This document shows positions 44,135 to 53,807 of a DNA stretch of 64,000 nt, one piece after another. The stretch spans positions 80,513-144,512 of the forward strand of contig CACOJM010000002.1 in NCBI GenBank assembly GCA_902627565.1. The letters are read 5' to 3'. The notes below the pieces were generated by a model that was not told the origin of the DNA, did not search any database, and worked only from the letters and a program-made list of their open reading frames with translations. Origin of the DNA: an uncultured Pelagibacteraceae bacterium. Its GTDB lineage: Bacteria; Pseudomonadota; Alphaproteobacteria; Pelagibacterales; Pelagibacteraceae. The position numbers and the translations under genes were made by a program. Position 1 is the stretch's first letter, and each line of letters opens with the position of its first letter.

Positions 44135-44916
44135 TTTATTGATATGAAGATTTTATTTTTATTAGCGAATCTAATACATTTAATTTTGTCTAAGAAAATA
44201 TTCTTTTTAGATTTTAAAACTATCCCTTTTAACCCGTTTTTTTTACAATCTTTAAGAGTTTGAAGTCCTATGGTAGGTAAATCCATTCTTAAATCTTGTT
44301 TTTTTTTTGGATATTTTATTAAAATACCACCAAAATTATCTTTTGATTGAAAAAGCATTTTTTTCGTTCCCCGATTATCTTCTTTGGAGATAATCTTATT
44401 ATCTTTTACTACCAATGCCTGAACGTGATCTAAACTATTAGATTTATTTAAATATTTAATACCTAAATTAATAGATTTGTTATCGTGTAATGATGGTTTT
44501 AACTTTGTTAAATTCCCTTTTTTGACAGCTAATTCAGGATTGAAATAAATTGAGCTAATAACTTTAATTTTTTCATTATTTAGAATTTTGATTATTGTTT
44601 TAATTATAGCTGCATCACCCAATTTAGCAGCTTTGATAACACTTGGTATATAATAGATTCCTTTTAAATCCAATCTTAGAGATGAAAATTTTGGTTTAGC
44701 AATTTTTCCTGCAAAAAGTACTTTATTAGATTTTTTTTTCTTAATAAGATCAATAATTTCTCCAAATCTACCAATACTAATTCTGTGTGAGTTTTTATCT
44801 TTTTTAAATTTACCATTTTTAGAAAAGTCAATTATAAAATATTTATTTTTTTTTCTTTTAATTTTATTGAGTACAATATTTGAAAAGTCTGTATCTCCTA
44901 AAAATAATCCTATCAT
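44131..44916 (-). CDS. lpxI: UDP-2,3-diacylglucosamine pyrophosphatase LpxI
   Basis: DUF1009-type enzyme of 261 residues that hydrolyses UDP-2,3-diacylglucosamine to lipid X, replacing LpxH in most Alphaproteobacteria. Visible family parts are KKKSNKVLFAGKIAKPKF, LGDAAIIKTI and KSINLGIKYLNKSNSLDHVQALVVKDNKI. Near the C-terminus come MRMDLP-like RMDLPTIGLQTLKDCKKNGLKG. Position between lpxA and lpxB, one base after lpxA, is the classical place for lpxI and strongly supports the call. Confidence 0.93.
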   Translation of the reverse strand: MIGLFLGDTDFSNIVLNKIKRKKNKYFIIDFSKNGKFKKDKNSHRISIGRFGEIIDLIKKKKSNKVLFAGKIAKPKFSSLRLDLKGIYYIPSVIKAAKLGDAAIIKTIIKILNNEKIKVISSIYFNPELAVKKGNLTKLKPSLHDNKSINLGIKYLNKSNSLDHVQALVVKDNKIISKEDNRGTKKMLFQSKDNFGGILIKYPKKKQDLRMDLPTIGLQTLKDCKKNGLKGIVLKSKKNIFLDKIKCIRFANKNKIFISIK

Positions 44917-44917
44917 C

Positions 44918-45700
44918 TTACTTCGAAAAAGGTGTGCATATTGGCCTTTTTTTATCTTTTTCTAAAAAATCAACTACATCTTTAACCAAATCATTTTCCT
45001 TAAAGTTTGTGTCTAAGTTTTTTAAATTTTCTGTTAGATTTTCATTTTTAAATATTTCTTTGTATGCCTCACTCAAAGTTAGAATTTCCTTATTGGGTAT
45101 GTTTCTTCTTCTTAAACCAATTAAGTTTAATCCTTGTAAAATACTTCTATTTCCATGAGCTATTCCATAGGGAATTACATCTCTCACAACACCACACATG
45201 CCACCAATCATTGCAAATTTTCCTATTCTAGTAAACTGTTGTACTGCTGAATTACCTCCAATTATAACATTTTGTTCAATATGTGCATGTCCTCCTAAAG
45301 GAACATTGTTGGCTAAAATTACGTTATCTTCAACTAAACAATCATGAGCAATATGAGATGAAACCATAAATAAACAATTATTTCCAATTTTAGTTAATCC
45401 ACCTCCTCCATCGGTACCTTTGTTTATAGTCACATATTCTCTTATTTTATTATTATTCCCTATTTCTAATTTAGTTTGTTCTCCTTTAAATTTCAGATCC
45501 TGAGGGTCGTTACCAATTGAAGCAAACGGATATATATTATTATTTTCTCCAATTTTAGTGTAACCTAAGATACTTACATGCGATTGAATAATTGAATTTT
45601 TTCCAATCACAACATTTGGGCCTATTACGCAGTATGGACCTATTTTGACATCAGAATTTATTTTTGCCTTAGGATCAATTATAGCAGTTTTATGTATCAT
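44918..45700 (-). CDS. lpxA: UDP-N-acetylglucosamine acyltransferase
   Basis: First enzyme of lipid A synthesis, transferring a 3-hydroxyacyl chain from ACP to UDP-GlcNAc. The 260-residue protein is a left-handed beta helix of hexapeptide repeats (IGPYCVIGPNVVIGKNS and others). The catalytic His lies in SSHIAHDCLVEDNV, with NNVPLGGHAHIEQNVIIGG following. C-terminal helices include LIGLRRRNIPNKEI. It overlaps the lpxD stop by one base. Confidence 0.97.
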   Translation of the reverse strand: MIHKTAIIDPKAKINSDVKIGPYCVIGPNVVIGKNSIIQSHVSILGYTKIGENNNIYPFASIGNDPQDLKFKGEQTKLEIGNNNKIREYVTINKGTDGGGGLTKIGNNCLFMVSSHIAHDCLVEDNVILANNVPLGGHAHIEQNVIIGGNSAVQQFTRIGKFAMIGGMCGVVRDVIPYGIAHGNRSILQGLNLIGLRRRNIPNKEILTLSEAYKEIFKNENLTENLKNLDTNFKENDLVKDVVDFLEKDKKRPICTPFSK

Positions 45701-46677
45701 TATTTATTTTCTCTTAAAAATTCACGAATATTTTTTGCTGGATAACCCATTACTTTTGTATTATTAGGAATATCTTTTATAACTCCACTGCCTCCAGCTA
45801 TATCAACATTATCTCCTATTTTAAGATGACCTGAAATACCTGCTTGTCCTCCTATTCTCACATTTTTGCCAATTATTGAACTTCCAGCAATTCCAACTTG
45901 ACCTGCGATGATTGTATTTTCTCCAATCTTTACATTGTGGGCTATATGAACTTGGTTATCTAAAAAAGTATTTTTTCCAATTTCAGTATTAGACATAGAC
46001 CCTCGATCAATTGTTGCTCCACATCCGATTTCACAATTTTCATTAATAATCACTATTCCAATATGTGGGTATCGTAAATTTTTTGAATTTTTAGGAAAAA
46101 AGCCAAACCCCTTTTTTCCGATAACACAATTATCAAGAATAGAAACATTGTCTTTAATGAATGAATTTCTAATTACTGTATTTGAACCAATTTTACAATT
46201 ATTGCCAATTTTTACATTTTTTTCTATTATTGTATTGTGCCCAATCAAGCAGTCAGATCCAATATCAACATTTTCACCAACTAAAACATTTTTTCCATAT
46301 TTTACATTATTTTTTAAATTGACCTCCTCTATTTTTTTAACTTTAACATCAAATGTATCTTCAATAGAATTTGGATAAATTTTTGAGGTAATAATTGAAG
46401 TAGCCATTAGAACATTCTCAACTATTATTGGTTTACAAGTTTTCGGTAAAAAATCTTTTAACAAATTAGTTGTCAGACAATATGAAGCTTTTGTTGATTT
46501 AGCTATTTCTTTATATCTATTAGAATGCAAAAAAGTTAGAGAATTTTGTTCTGCATTTGATAAATCTTTTATATCAGTAATTTCAAATTTTGATGCAATA
46601 TCAACTTTAATATCTAATAATTCTAATATTTTATCAACGGATATTGGTCCATGACAAACAAAAAATGGATGAGACAT
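45700..46677 (-). CDS. lpxD: UDP-3-O-acylglucosamine N-acyltransferase
   Basis: Third step of lipid A synthesis. I choose the ATG at 46677 (MSHPFFVCHGP), giving 325 residues; a TTG at 46692 would add five residues. The N-terminal uridine-binding domain ends near residue 100, then the hexapeptide-repeat helix includes VGENVDIGSDCLIGHN, HIGIVIINENCEIGCGATIDRG, NQVHIAHNVKIGENTII and AGQVGIAGSSIIGKN. The catalytic His is in HIAHNV. A C-terminal helix follows YPAKNIREFL. Next to fabZ and lpxA as in most Gram-negatives, although fabZ precedes lpxD on the transcript here. Confidence 0.95.
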   Translation of the reverse strand: MSHPFFVCHGPISVDKILELLDIKVDIASKFEITDIKDLSNAEQNSLTFLHSNRYKEIAKSTKASYCLTTNLLKDFLPKTCKPIIVENVLMATSIITSKIYPNSIEDTFDVKVKKIEEVNLKNNVKYGKNVLVGENVDIGSDCLIGHNTIIEKNVKIGNNCKIGSNTVIRNSFIKDNVSILDNCVIGKKGFGFFPKNSKNLRYPHIGIVIINENCEIGCGATIDRGSMSNTEIGKNTFLDNQVHIAHNVKIGENTIIAGQVGIAGSSIIGKNVRIGGQAGISGHLKIGDNVDIAGGSGVIKDIPNNTKVMGYPAKNIREFLRENK

Positions 46678-46728
46678 GATTGCTTGTACCAAAGCAATTA
46701 ATCTTGAATAGTAAAAAAATATTGCTAA

Positions 46729-47175
46729 TTATTTCCTATCGACAATAGTTGCTGACCACATTGCATCTGCCATCTTTTTTTCATCCACAAATGCCTCACC
46801 CTTGTATTTCCATACACGACCATGGGATCTAACGGCTTCTATTTTTAAAATGAGCTTACAGTCAGGGATAACAGGACTTCTAAAACGAGCTTTTTCAACA
46901 CTCATTAAAAAAACTAATTTGTTTTCATAAGTAGATTTATCCAAACCATGTGCTGTTAAAGCTGCAGCAGCTTGACCAAACGACTCTACTATAAGAACAC
47001 CAGGCATTACTGGTTGTCCTGGAAAGTGACCGTTAACGAAAAAACTATCTTTTTTAACATTTAAAACTGCGGTAGCTGAAGTCAATTTTTTAATATCATA
47101 AAGCTCATCAATTAAAAGCATCGGGTCTCTATGAGGTAATAATTCCTCAATTTGTTTTCTATCTAATTTATCCAT
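46729..47175 (-). CDS. fabZ: 3-hydroxyacyl-ACP dehydratase FabZ
   Basis: Hot-dog-fold dehydratase of 148 residues that removes water from 3-hydroxyacyl-ACP in fatty-acid elongation and competes with LpxA/LpxD for that pool. Signature VNGHFPGQPVMPGVLIVESFGQAAAAL contains the catalytic His and, further on, the Glu. LLPHRDPMLLIDE opens the protein. It abuts the skp stop directly and lies 51 bases from the chosen lpxD start. Confidence 0.96.
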   Translation of the reverse strand: MDKLDRKQIEELLPHRDPMLLIDELYDIKKLTSATAVLNVKKDSFFVNGHFPGQPVMPGVLIVESFGQAAAALTAHGLDKSTYENKLVFLMSVEKARFRSPVIPDCKLILKIEAVRSHGRVWKYKGEAFVDEKKMADAMWSATIVDRK

Positions 47176-47688
47176 TTATTTTATCTTTTTATTTATCAAA
47201 TCTAATATATCTTCTGTTATATCAATTTGCGATTTAGCCATAAATACATTTTTTTTATCTAAAACTATATCAATCGAATTTTTTTCCATGTATTCTTGTA
47301 ATAAAGGATTAATTTTTTTTAAAAATTCATTTAATTGTTGTGTTTTTTTTTTATTAATCTCATTAATCGATTTTCTTTTTAAATCTTCAAAAGATTTCAC
47401 TTCTTCCCTAAATAATGTCACTTTTTTTTTTAGCTCATCTTCAGAGATCAAATTTTTTGTTTTTTTTATATCTTCGTTTTTTTTATTGAGTTCTTTTTCA
47501 AGACTTTTTAATTTGTCTAATTCTTTTTTTCTTATTTTTTCTATATTTTTAATTATTGAAATAGCTGGTTTTGATTTATTAAGAATAAAATCTATATCTA
47601 AAAAAACTGTTTTCTCATTAGATAAAACACTCGATGTGCTCAGTAGGAATAAAATTGAAATAAATGAAAAAAATTTTTTCAAAATCAA
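47176..47688 (-). CDS. skp: OmpH/Skp family periplasmic chaperone
   Basis: A 170-residue periplasmic chaperone for outer-membrane proteins: signal peptide (KKFFSFISILFLLSTSSVLS), a short beta segment (KTVFLDIDFILNKSKPA), then a long Lys/Glu-rich coiled coil of about 80 residues and a closing strand (SIDIVLDKKNVFMA). The start appears to be TTG at 47688: an AGGA sits eight bases upstream and the codon overlaps the bamA stop as TTGA; no ATG is available. Its position immediately after bamA supports the call. Confidence 0.88.
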   Translation of the reverse strand: MILKKFFSFISILFLLSTSSVLSNEKTVFLDIDFILNKSKPAISIIKNIEKIRKKELDKLKSLEKELNKKNEDIKKTKNLISEDELKKKVTLFREEVKSFEDLKRKSINEINKKKTQQLNEFLKKINPLLQEYMEKNSIDIVLDKKNVFMAKSQIDITEDILDLINKKIK

Positions 47689-49931
47689 AATGTTGTTCCT
47701 AGATTAAATTTAAATGACTCTGTTTTATCAGTGTCAGCTTTACTTATTGGATGGGTTAATGAGATGGTTAGTGGTCCAATTAAAGTAAACCAATCCATAC
47801 CAAAACCTACAGATGACCTTATTTTATTAGTATCATCTAAACTGGAGTCGTAATCTACACCCCAAACATTCCCTGCATCTAAAAACATAGATACATCCAA
47901 ATTTTGGGCATTAGGTAAAATTTGGGGTAGAGTTGATGAAATATTTACTGATGTCGCATAATTTCCACCAATGAAATCATTTCCATCTTTTGGACCTACT
48001 TTACCCGACTGAAAACCTCTTAATCTATTTGCTGGTAAGTAAACTCTTTCAGATAATTTTACATCATCATTTGTTATAGAATTAGCAGATTTTCCATAAA
48101 AAGAGATTTTTGTAATATTGTCTTCATAAAGCTCGCTGAAATATGAGAAAACATAGGTATTAATTAATGAATTATTATCACTTATAATTGGAATATCTAC
48201 AAAATAGGAGCTTCTAAATCCGTCAGATGTTTTAAATTTTTGATTTCGCTTATCATAATCTAAACTTAATTTAACGAAAGTATCAAAATAATTTCCTTCT
48301 TGTTTTTTTTGTTTAGTCGATGCCGAGCTATTAGTTTCAATTTCCTCATAAAAAGAATCTTGCCCTAAGCCTATAATAACATCATCTTGATATTCAAAAC
48401 TTGTACCAAAACCAAATCCAGTTTTATTAGTTTTATAACCAGACGTTGAAAGTCTATCAGTCTCTAAAGATTGAATATTTGTATATACGGATTTATCACT
48501 ATTTTTAAAATTAGGATTTGAAACTGAAAATTTTCCTTTAATTGTTTCCTCTGAAACAATAAGTTCACTATTTAAAGCAATACCTCTTCCTAAATAATTA
48601 TTTTCTTTTACGCCAAATTGAAAACTTGTCCCATCAGTTCCAACTCCTGCACCTGCCATAATTTCACCTGTAGCCTTTTCTTCAATGGTAATATCAATAT
48701 CTTTACTCATGTCTTCATTATCAACAACTTTACTTTGGACAGATTTAAATATATTTAAAGACTTAATATTATTTATTGATTTAGCTGCTAATATTGAATT
48801 AAATTCATCACCCTCATCAACAAGTAATTGGTTTCTAATTACATTTTCTTGTGTAATATTATTACCGTAAACATTAATTCTATTAATTTTAAATTTTTCT
48901 CCCTCAGAAACATTAAAACTAAGATTTATTCTATTCTTATCAATATCTTCTACAACTTCAGATTTTAAAGTTTTATATTCTTCATCAAGAATAATCTGAT
49001 CAATCTTATCTAATATTTTTTCTATTGTGAATAACGAATACGTTTTTCCTTTTAGATCAGTAAATAAATTTTTTAAATCATTGAAATTTTCAGGATCAAA
49101 ATCAGTTGGAAGATTTAGGATTAAATTATTAAAAGAATATTTCTCATTTGGAATTATATTATAAATAAGCTCAAATTCAGACTCACTTACAAGTTTAGCA
49201 AATGATGAATTTATTTTTACATTGTAGTAACCTTTGTTTAAGTAAAAGTTTTTTAACAATCTTTCATCTAAAGATATTAGATTTTTGTTTAGAAATTTTT
49301 TTCCAGAGATAAATTTCCAAAATTTATATTCTTCACTCACTATAACACTTCTTAGTTTTCTGTCCTTATAAATTTTATCTCCAATAAAAGATATTTTTTT
49401 AATCTTAGCTTTCTCCCCCATTTCAATTTGATAAATTATATTAACTTTATTATCTTTTAATTCTTCAATTACAACATCGACTTTAGAGAAAAAATAACCT
49501 ATTTCTTTTAAGTCATTAATTATTTTTTTTTTATCTGATTTAAAAAAAGACTCATTATAAGAACTTCTTTCTTTAATTTTTAAATCTTTTTTAAGCAGTT
49601 TTACAATTTTTTTTGCTTTCGGACCCTTAATTTCAACATTTTCAACTAATGGATTTTCGATTACTTTTATATTTAGCACGTTGTTAGATATTGAAACTCC
49701 TACATCTTTAAAAAAAGATGAGTTATAAATATCTTTTAAAATATTGTTTAAATCTTTTTCACTTACATCATCTCCGATATTGGTTTTGGAAAACATCTTA
49801 ATTGTTTCATCAGGTATTCTCTCATTACCCTGTATTTCAATTTTATTTACAATTTCCGCAAATGAAATTGATGATAAAATTATAAATTTCAAAATTGATA
49901 AAGTTATAACTTTTTTAAAAAAATTTGGCAT
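47685..49931 (-). CDS. bamA: Outer membrane protein assembly factor BamA
   Basis: Core of the BAM complex, 748 residues. A signal peptide precedes five POTRA repeats (about 25-420), recognisable by segments such as IEIQGNERIPDETI, KKISFIGDKIYKDRKL and INRINVYGNNITQENVI. The C-terminal Omp85 barrel contains the conserved loop residues in RLRGFQSGKVGP (the VRGF/Y-type motif) and ends with Phe. Eight bases separate it from dxr, so the protease gene rseP that often sits between them is missing. Confidence 0.96.
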   Translation of the reverse strand: MPNFFKKVITLSILKFIILSSISFAEIVNKIEIQGNERIPDETIKMFSKTNIGDDVSEKDLNNILKDIYNSSFFKDVGVSISNNVLNIKVIENPLVENVEIKGPKAKKIVKLLKKDLKIKERSSYNESFFKSDKKKIINDLKEIGYFFSKVDVVIEELKDNKVNIIYQIEMGEKAKIKKISFIGDKIYKDRKLRSVIVSEEYKFWKFISGKKFLNKNLISLDERLLKNFYLNKGYYNVKINSSFAKLVSESEFELIYNIIPNEKYSFNNLILNLPTDFDPENFNDLKNLFTDLKGKTYSLFTIEKILDKIDQIILDEEYKTLKSEVVEDIDKNRINLSFNVSEGEKFKINRINVYGNNITQENVIRNQLLVDEGDEFNSILAAKSINNIKSLNIFKSVQSKVVDNEDMSKDIDITIEEKATGEIMAGAGVGTDGTSFQFGVKENNYLGRGIALNSELIVSEETIKGKFSVSNPNFKNSDKSVYTNIQSLETDRLSTSGYKTNKTGFGFGTSFEYQDDVIIGLGQDSFYEEIETNSSASTKQKKQEGNYFDTFVKLSLDYDKRNQKFKTSDGFRSSYFVDIPIISDNNSLINTYVFSYFSELYEDNITKISFYGKSANSITNDDVKLSERVYLPANRLRGFQSGKVGPKDGNDFIGGNYATSVNISSTLPQILPNAQNLDVSMFLDAGNVWGVDYDSSLDDTNKIRSSVGFGMDWFTLIGPLTISLTHPISKADTDKTESFKFNLGTTF

Positions 49932-49939
49932 ATAGGTAT

Positions 49940-51103
49940 CTATCTTTTTAATATAAAATCAATTTTTTCCACAACTTTTTTATTAAGGATTATTATATCT
50001 TTAATTTTTTTTACTTTAACCATTTTGAATTTTTTAAATTCCTTTAAATCGAGCATACTATTCATTTTTTTAGAAATATCAGTAAATTTAATCTTATTAT
50101 TTAAAAATAAATCTACTAATTTGTCATTTATGGAGACCAAAATGGTTTCAAATAATGAGGAATGATCTGTCAATTTGTCTTTAATATTGATAATTGGATA
50201 TCTTTTCAAATCTACTTTTTGAAAATCAAGATTATTCAATTTAATAATATCTAAATTCTTTGATTTGATAGATTTTTCACTAGAATATAAAGTATTAAAT
50301 ATTGGTATCCTCATATTGGTATCATGTACAATCATCTTACTTATTCCATTTTTATATTTAATTATTGCATGGACGTAAGATTTTGGATGAATTAATATTG
50401 ATAATTTTCTATAAGAAATATCAAATATTTTTTTTGCCTCAATAATCTCAAAAATCTTATTCATCATTGTTGCTGAATCAATAGAAATTTTTTTACCCAT
50501 TTTCCAATTTGGGTGACTAATTGCTTGATTTATTTTTACTTTTTTTATTTTATTCAAAGGAAATTTTAAAAAAGGTCCCCCTGATGCTGTTAGATATATT
50601 TTTTCAATTAAATCTTTTTTTATTCCTTTTAATGCATACCAAATAGAAAAGTGTTCTGAGTCAACAGGAATAAAATTTGTTTTATTTTTTTTTAATTGTT
50701 GTTTAATTAAATCCCAACCGCATATAATTGCCTCTTTGTTTGCAATCGCTATGTTTTTTGAATACTTTATCATTTCAATTGTAGGTTTTAAACCTTGTAA
50801 CCCTGAAATTGCGCACATTGTATAATCAATCTTTTTTTTAAAAATTTTATCTAAACTATTAAAATCATTATAAATTTTTGTTTTATAAGCAATTTTATGA
50901 TTAATCATTTTTTTATAACTGTTTTTATTATTGATAATCAAATTTTTAACTTTAAAAAATTTAGCCTGCTTCAATAATTCCTGATAATTGCCATCAGCTG
51001 ATAATAAAATTATTTCAAAATTTTTTTTATCTTTCTTAATTATATCAATTAAAGTTTTTCCTATTGATCCTGTTGAACCTAAAATTGCAATTTTCTTTTT
51101 CAT
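49940..51103 (-). CDS. dxr: 1-deoxy-D-xylulose 5-phosphate reductoisomerase
   Basis: Second MEP-pathway enzyme, converting DXP to MEP with NADPH, 387 residues. Motifs: IAILGSTGSIGKTLIDII for NADPH, IANKEAIICGW, PVDSEHFSIWYAL with the metal-binding Asp and Glu, LTASGGPFLKFP with the flexible loop, and HPNWKMGKKISIDSATMMNK. With ispDF it covers three MEP steps in this window. Overlaps cdsA by four bases. Confidence 0.96.
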   Translation of the reverse strand: MKKKIAILGSTGSIGKTLIDIIKKDKKNFEIILLSADGNYQELLKQAKFFKVKNLIINNKNSYKKMINHKIAYKTKIYNDFNSLDKIFKKKIDYTMCAISGLQGLKPTIEMIKYSKNIAIANKEAIICGWDLIKQQLKKNKTNFIPVDSEHFSIWYALKGIKKDLIEKIYLTASGGPFLKFPLNKIKKVKINQAISHPNWKMGKKISIDSATMMNKIFEIIEAKKIFDISYRKLSILIHPKSYVHAIIKYKNGISKMIVHDTNMRIPIFNTLYSSEKSIKSKNLDIIKLNNLDFQKVDLKRYPIINIKDKLTDHSSLFETILVSINDKLVDLFLNNKIKFTDISKKMNSMLDLKEFKKFKMVKVKKIKDIIILNKKVVEKIDFILKR

Positions 51104-51732
51104 ATTGAAATTATAAAATAGATAATGAAATAAATAGGAAACACAAAGATCATTCCATCTATTCTATCTAAAATACCTCCGTGTCCTGGTATTAATTTAC
51201 CTGTGTCTTTTACTTTTGATAATCTTTTGAAATATGAAATTATTATATCACCTAATTGGCTTATTGTGGAAATTGCAAATATTAAAATAAAATCTTTAAA
51301 ATCAAAATTTATATTAAGATAGTCATAAGAAAAATATACGGAAATTATTGATAACAAATAACCTCCAAAAACTCCCACATAAGTTTTTTTTGGACTGATT
51401 TTAGTTAATTTTGGACCTTTGAAAATTTTTCCAAATACATAACCACCTATATCTGTAGAAATACAGATTAAAAGAATTATCAAAAATATATAAAAACCTT
51501 CAGCAAATTCATTTCTAATATAATAAGCGCTATAAAAAGAAAAAATTAAAAATAAATTACCAAAAATATTGTAGTTTTTTTTTTTACTCATCATATTCCA
51601 TTCATACAAAGTAATCAAAAAACATATGATTATAAAAAAATTAAAAAAAAATGAACCTTTAACTATAAAAAATAAAGCTATTGGTATTAAAAATATTGAA
51701 CTTAAGGTTCTTTTGACAAATTCACTATTCAT
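51100..51732 (-). CDS. cdsA: Phosphatidate cytidylyltransferase
   Basis: Integral membrane enzyme making CDP-diacylglycerol from phosphatidate and CTP. It is short, 210 residues against about 250-285 in relatives, with five to six helices; N-terminal helices seem reduced. The C-terminal signature is intact in QLGDIIISYFKRLSKVKD and PGHGGILDRIDGMIF, with the catalytic Asp residues. TDIGGYVFGKIFKGPKLTKISPKKTYVG is also conserved. Lies between uppS (one-base overlap) and dxr. Confidence 0.92.
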   Translation of the reverse strand: MNSEFVKRTLSSIFLIPIALFFIVKGSFFFNFFIIICFLITLYEWNMMSKKKNYNIFGNLFLIFSFYSAYYIRNEFAEGFYIFLIILLICISTDIGGYVFGKIFKGPKLTKISPKKTYVGVFGGYLLSIISVYFSYDYLNINFDFKDFILIFAISTISQLGDIIISYFKRLSKVKDTGKLIPGHGGILDRIDGMIFVFPIYFIIYFIISI

Positions 51733-52406
51733 TAGATATTACCAAAATTTCTTTTAATATTTCTATACTCTTTAATTATTTTATTATAATCTTTTTCATT
51801 AAAAGCTGGCCATAATTTTTTTTCAAAGAAAATTTCAGAATAAGCGAGTTGCCATAACAAAAAATTACTTAATCTTTTCGTATTTCCTGTTCTAATCAAT
51901 AAATCAGGATCGGGTATACCTCTTGTTTGTAAGTTTTTACCCAAATTTTTTTCATTTATCCTTTCTCTGTTTTTTTTAATTTTCTTAAAGGCATTCATTA
52001 ACTCTGATTTTGAACCATAGTTCAATGCAAGATTAATTTGTAACTTGGTATTTTTAGACGTCTTTTTTTCAGATCTATTTAAAAGCTTATTTAATTTAGA
52101 TGAAAACTTTTTTGATCCCAATATTTTAAGTTTTATATTTTGTTTGTGCAAACTTTCAATTTTATTAAGTAAAAATTCCTCTAATAAATTAAATAAATAA
52201 TCAATTTCTTTTTTTGGCCTTCTCCAATTCTCTGTCGAAAAAGCATATAAAGTTAAATATTTTATATTATTTCTAACAGATGCTTTGATTATTTTTTGTA
52301 CAGTGTTAACACCTTCTTTGTGTCCTGCATTACGTGAATTTTTATATTTAAGTCCCCATCTCCCGTTGCCATCCATAATGATAGCCACATGTTTTAGAGG
52401 GTTCAT
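51732..52406 (-). CDS. uppS: Polyprenyl diphosphate synthase (undecaprenyl-type)
   Basis: Cis-prenyltransferase of 224 residues that makes the lipid carrier for peptidoglycan and O-antigen. VAIIMDGNGRWG holds the catalytic Asp, GHKEGVNTVQKII and LTLYAFSTENWRRP follow, and the C-terminal RTGNTKRLSNFLLWQLAYSEIFF is conserved. Overlaps frr by four bases (ATGA). Its substrate IPP comes from the MEP pathway enzymes Dxr and IspDF encoded here. Confidence 0.96.
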   Translation of the reverse strand: MNPLKHVAIIMDGNGRWGLKYKNSRNAGHKEGVNTVQKIIKASVRNNIKYLTLYAFSTENWRRPKKEIDYLFNLLEEFLLNKIESLHKQNIKLKILGSKKFSSKLNKLLNRSEKKTSKNTKLQINLALNYGSKSELMNAFKKIKKNRERINEKNLGKNLQTRGIPDPDLLIRTGNTKRLSNFLLWQLAYSEIFFEKKLWPAFNEKDYNKIIKEYRNIKRNFGNI

Positions 52407-52954
52407 ATAGTCATTATTTCTTTTTCTTTTGATGAAACTTTTTCATCCACAGTCTGAATGTGTTTGTCTGTAATATTCTGAACATTCTTTTCTAAAGATT
52501 TTTCCTCATCTTCACCAATTTGTTTGGACTTTAACAATTTTTTTAATTCTTCGTTAGCATCTCTACGTATATTTCTTATGGAAATTTTACATTTCTCACC
52601 CATCGATTTTATTAACTTTTTTAGTTCAGACCTTCTCTCCTCATTTAATTCAGGTATTGGTAGTCTAATAAGTTGCCCATCTATTTGTGGATTTAATCCC
52701 AGCTCAGATTTCTTTATAGCAGCATCTATTAATGGCACATTATTTTGATCCCATACTTGAATATTTATTATACGTGGTTCAGGTGTAGTTATACTTCCAA
52801 TTTGATTTATTGGCATTTGTTGTCCGTAAACATCTACTTTAATTATATCAAGCATTGCTGAATTTGCTCTGCCTGTTCTAAGAGAGGATAGCTCTTTCGA
52901 AAAAACTTCGATAGCTTTATCCATTTTAAGGCTATGTGATTTTTCATCAAACAT
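52403..52954 (-). CDS. frr: Ribosome-recycling factor
   Basis: Splits post-termination ribosomes with EF-G, 183 residues. ELSSLRTGRANSAMLDIIKVDVYG, INQIGSITTPEPRIINIQVWD, PIPELNEERRSELKKLIK and RNIRRDANEELKK are diagnostic. It abuts the tsf stop directly, whereas pyrH normally lies between tsf and frr. Confidence 0.97.
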   Translation of the reverse strand: MFDEKSHSLKMDKAIEVFSKELSSLRTGRANSAMLDIIKVDVYGQQMPINQIGSITTPEPRIINIQVWDQNNVPLIDAAIKKSELGLNPQIDGQLIRLPIPELNEERRSELKKLIKSMGEKCKISIRNIRRDANEELKKLLKSKQIGEDEEKSLEKNVQNITDKHIQTVDEKVSSKEKEIMTI

Positions 52955-53806
52955 TTATTCGCCTATTTTAATTCTACTGAACTCCTTAATTTTTAAATCG
53001 TTAATAGAAAGTTCTTTTAAAACATCTTTTACTTTTTTTTTTGGTTCCATAACCCAAGCTTGAGTTAAAAGAGCATTTTCTTCTTTGAATTTGTTCATTT
53101 TACCTAAACTTATTTTTTTAGCAATATCCTCTGGTTTACCTGAATTCTTAAGTTCTTCTGTAACTAATTCGTGCTCTTTATCTATTATAGCTTTATCTAT
53201 TAAATTTGACTCTAACGCTAATGGATTAGAAGCTGCAATATGCATAGATAATTGTTTACCAAAAGTTTTTATTTCATCTGAATCATTTTTAGTTTCTAAC
53301 GAAACAACTACTGCTAATTTTGCTAAATTATCTTTAACAACTGTATGTAAATATTGATAATTAGTTGATGAAGTATTGGAAATTGTTTTTGCTTTACCAA
53401 TAGTAATTTTTTCACCAACTTTAGCTATTAATGCTACTAATGTATCATCAACTGTGTTTCCACTTTTCATTTTTGTTTTTTTTAATTCATCTAAATTTGA
53501 ATTTTTTTCATTATTTAGTTCACTAAGTTCTTTAACAAAATCTACAAAATTTTCATTCTTTGCTACAAAATCAGTTTCACAATTTACCTCAATTATAGAG
53601 GTCTTTTTATTGTCACCACTAATTGCTACAACACCTTCTTTTGCATCTCTAGACATTTTTTTGGAAGCTTTTGAAATACCTTTAATTCTCAATATTTCAA
53701 TAGCTTTATCCAAATCTCCACTTGACTCCTTTATAGCAAGATTACAATCTTTAAATCCAGCACCAGTGGCTTCTCTTAATTTTTTAACTTTTTCGATATC
53801 ACTCAT
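52955..53806 (-). CDS. tsf: Elongation factor Ts
   Basis: Guanine-nucleotide exchange factor for EF-Tu, 283 residues. The N-terminal UBA-like domain [21 protein letters not shown] is followed by [17 protein letters not shown], where the TDFV contact to EF-Tu is intact. The dimerisation part contains [11 protein letters not shown]. It follows rpsB after one base. Pairing with rpsB is nearly universal in bacteria. Confidence 0.97.
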   Translation of the reverse strand: MSDIEKVKKLREATGAGFKDCNLAIKESSGDLDKAIEILRIKGISKASKKMSRDAKEGVVAISGDNKKTSIIEVNCETDFVAKNENFVDFVKELSELNNEKNSNLDELKKTKMKSGNTVDDTLVALIAKVGEKITIGKAKTISNTSSTNYQYLHTVVKDNLAKLAVVVSLETKNDSDEIKTFGKQLSMHIAASNPLALESNLIDKAIIDKEHELVTEELKNSGKPEDIAKKISLGKMNKFKEENALLTQAWVMEPKKKVKDVLKELSINDLKIKEFSRIKIGE

Positions 53807-53807
53807 A

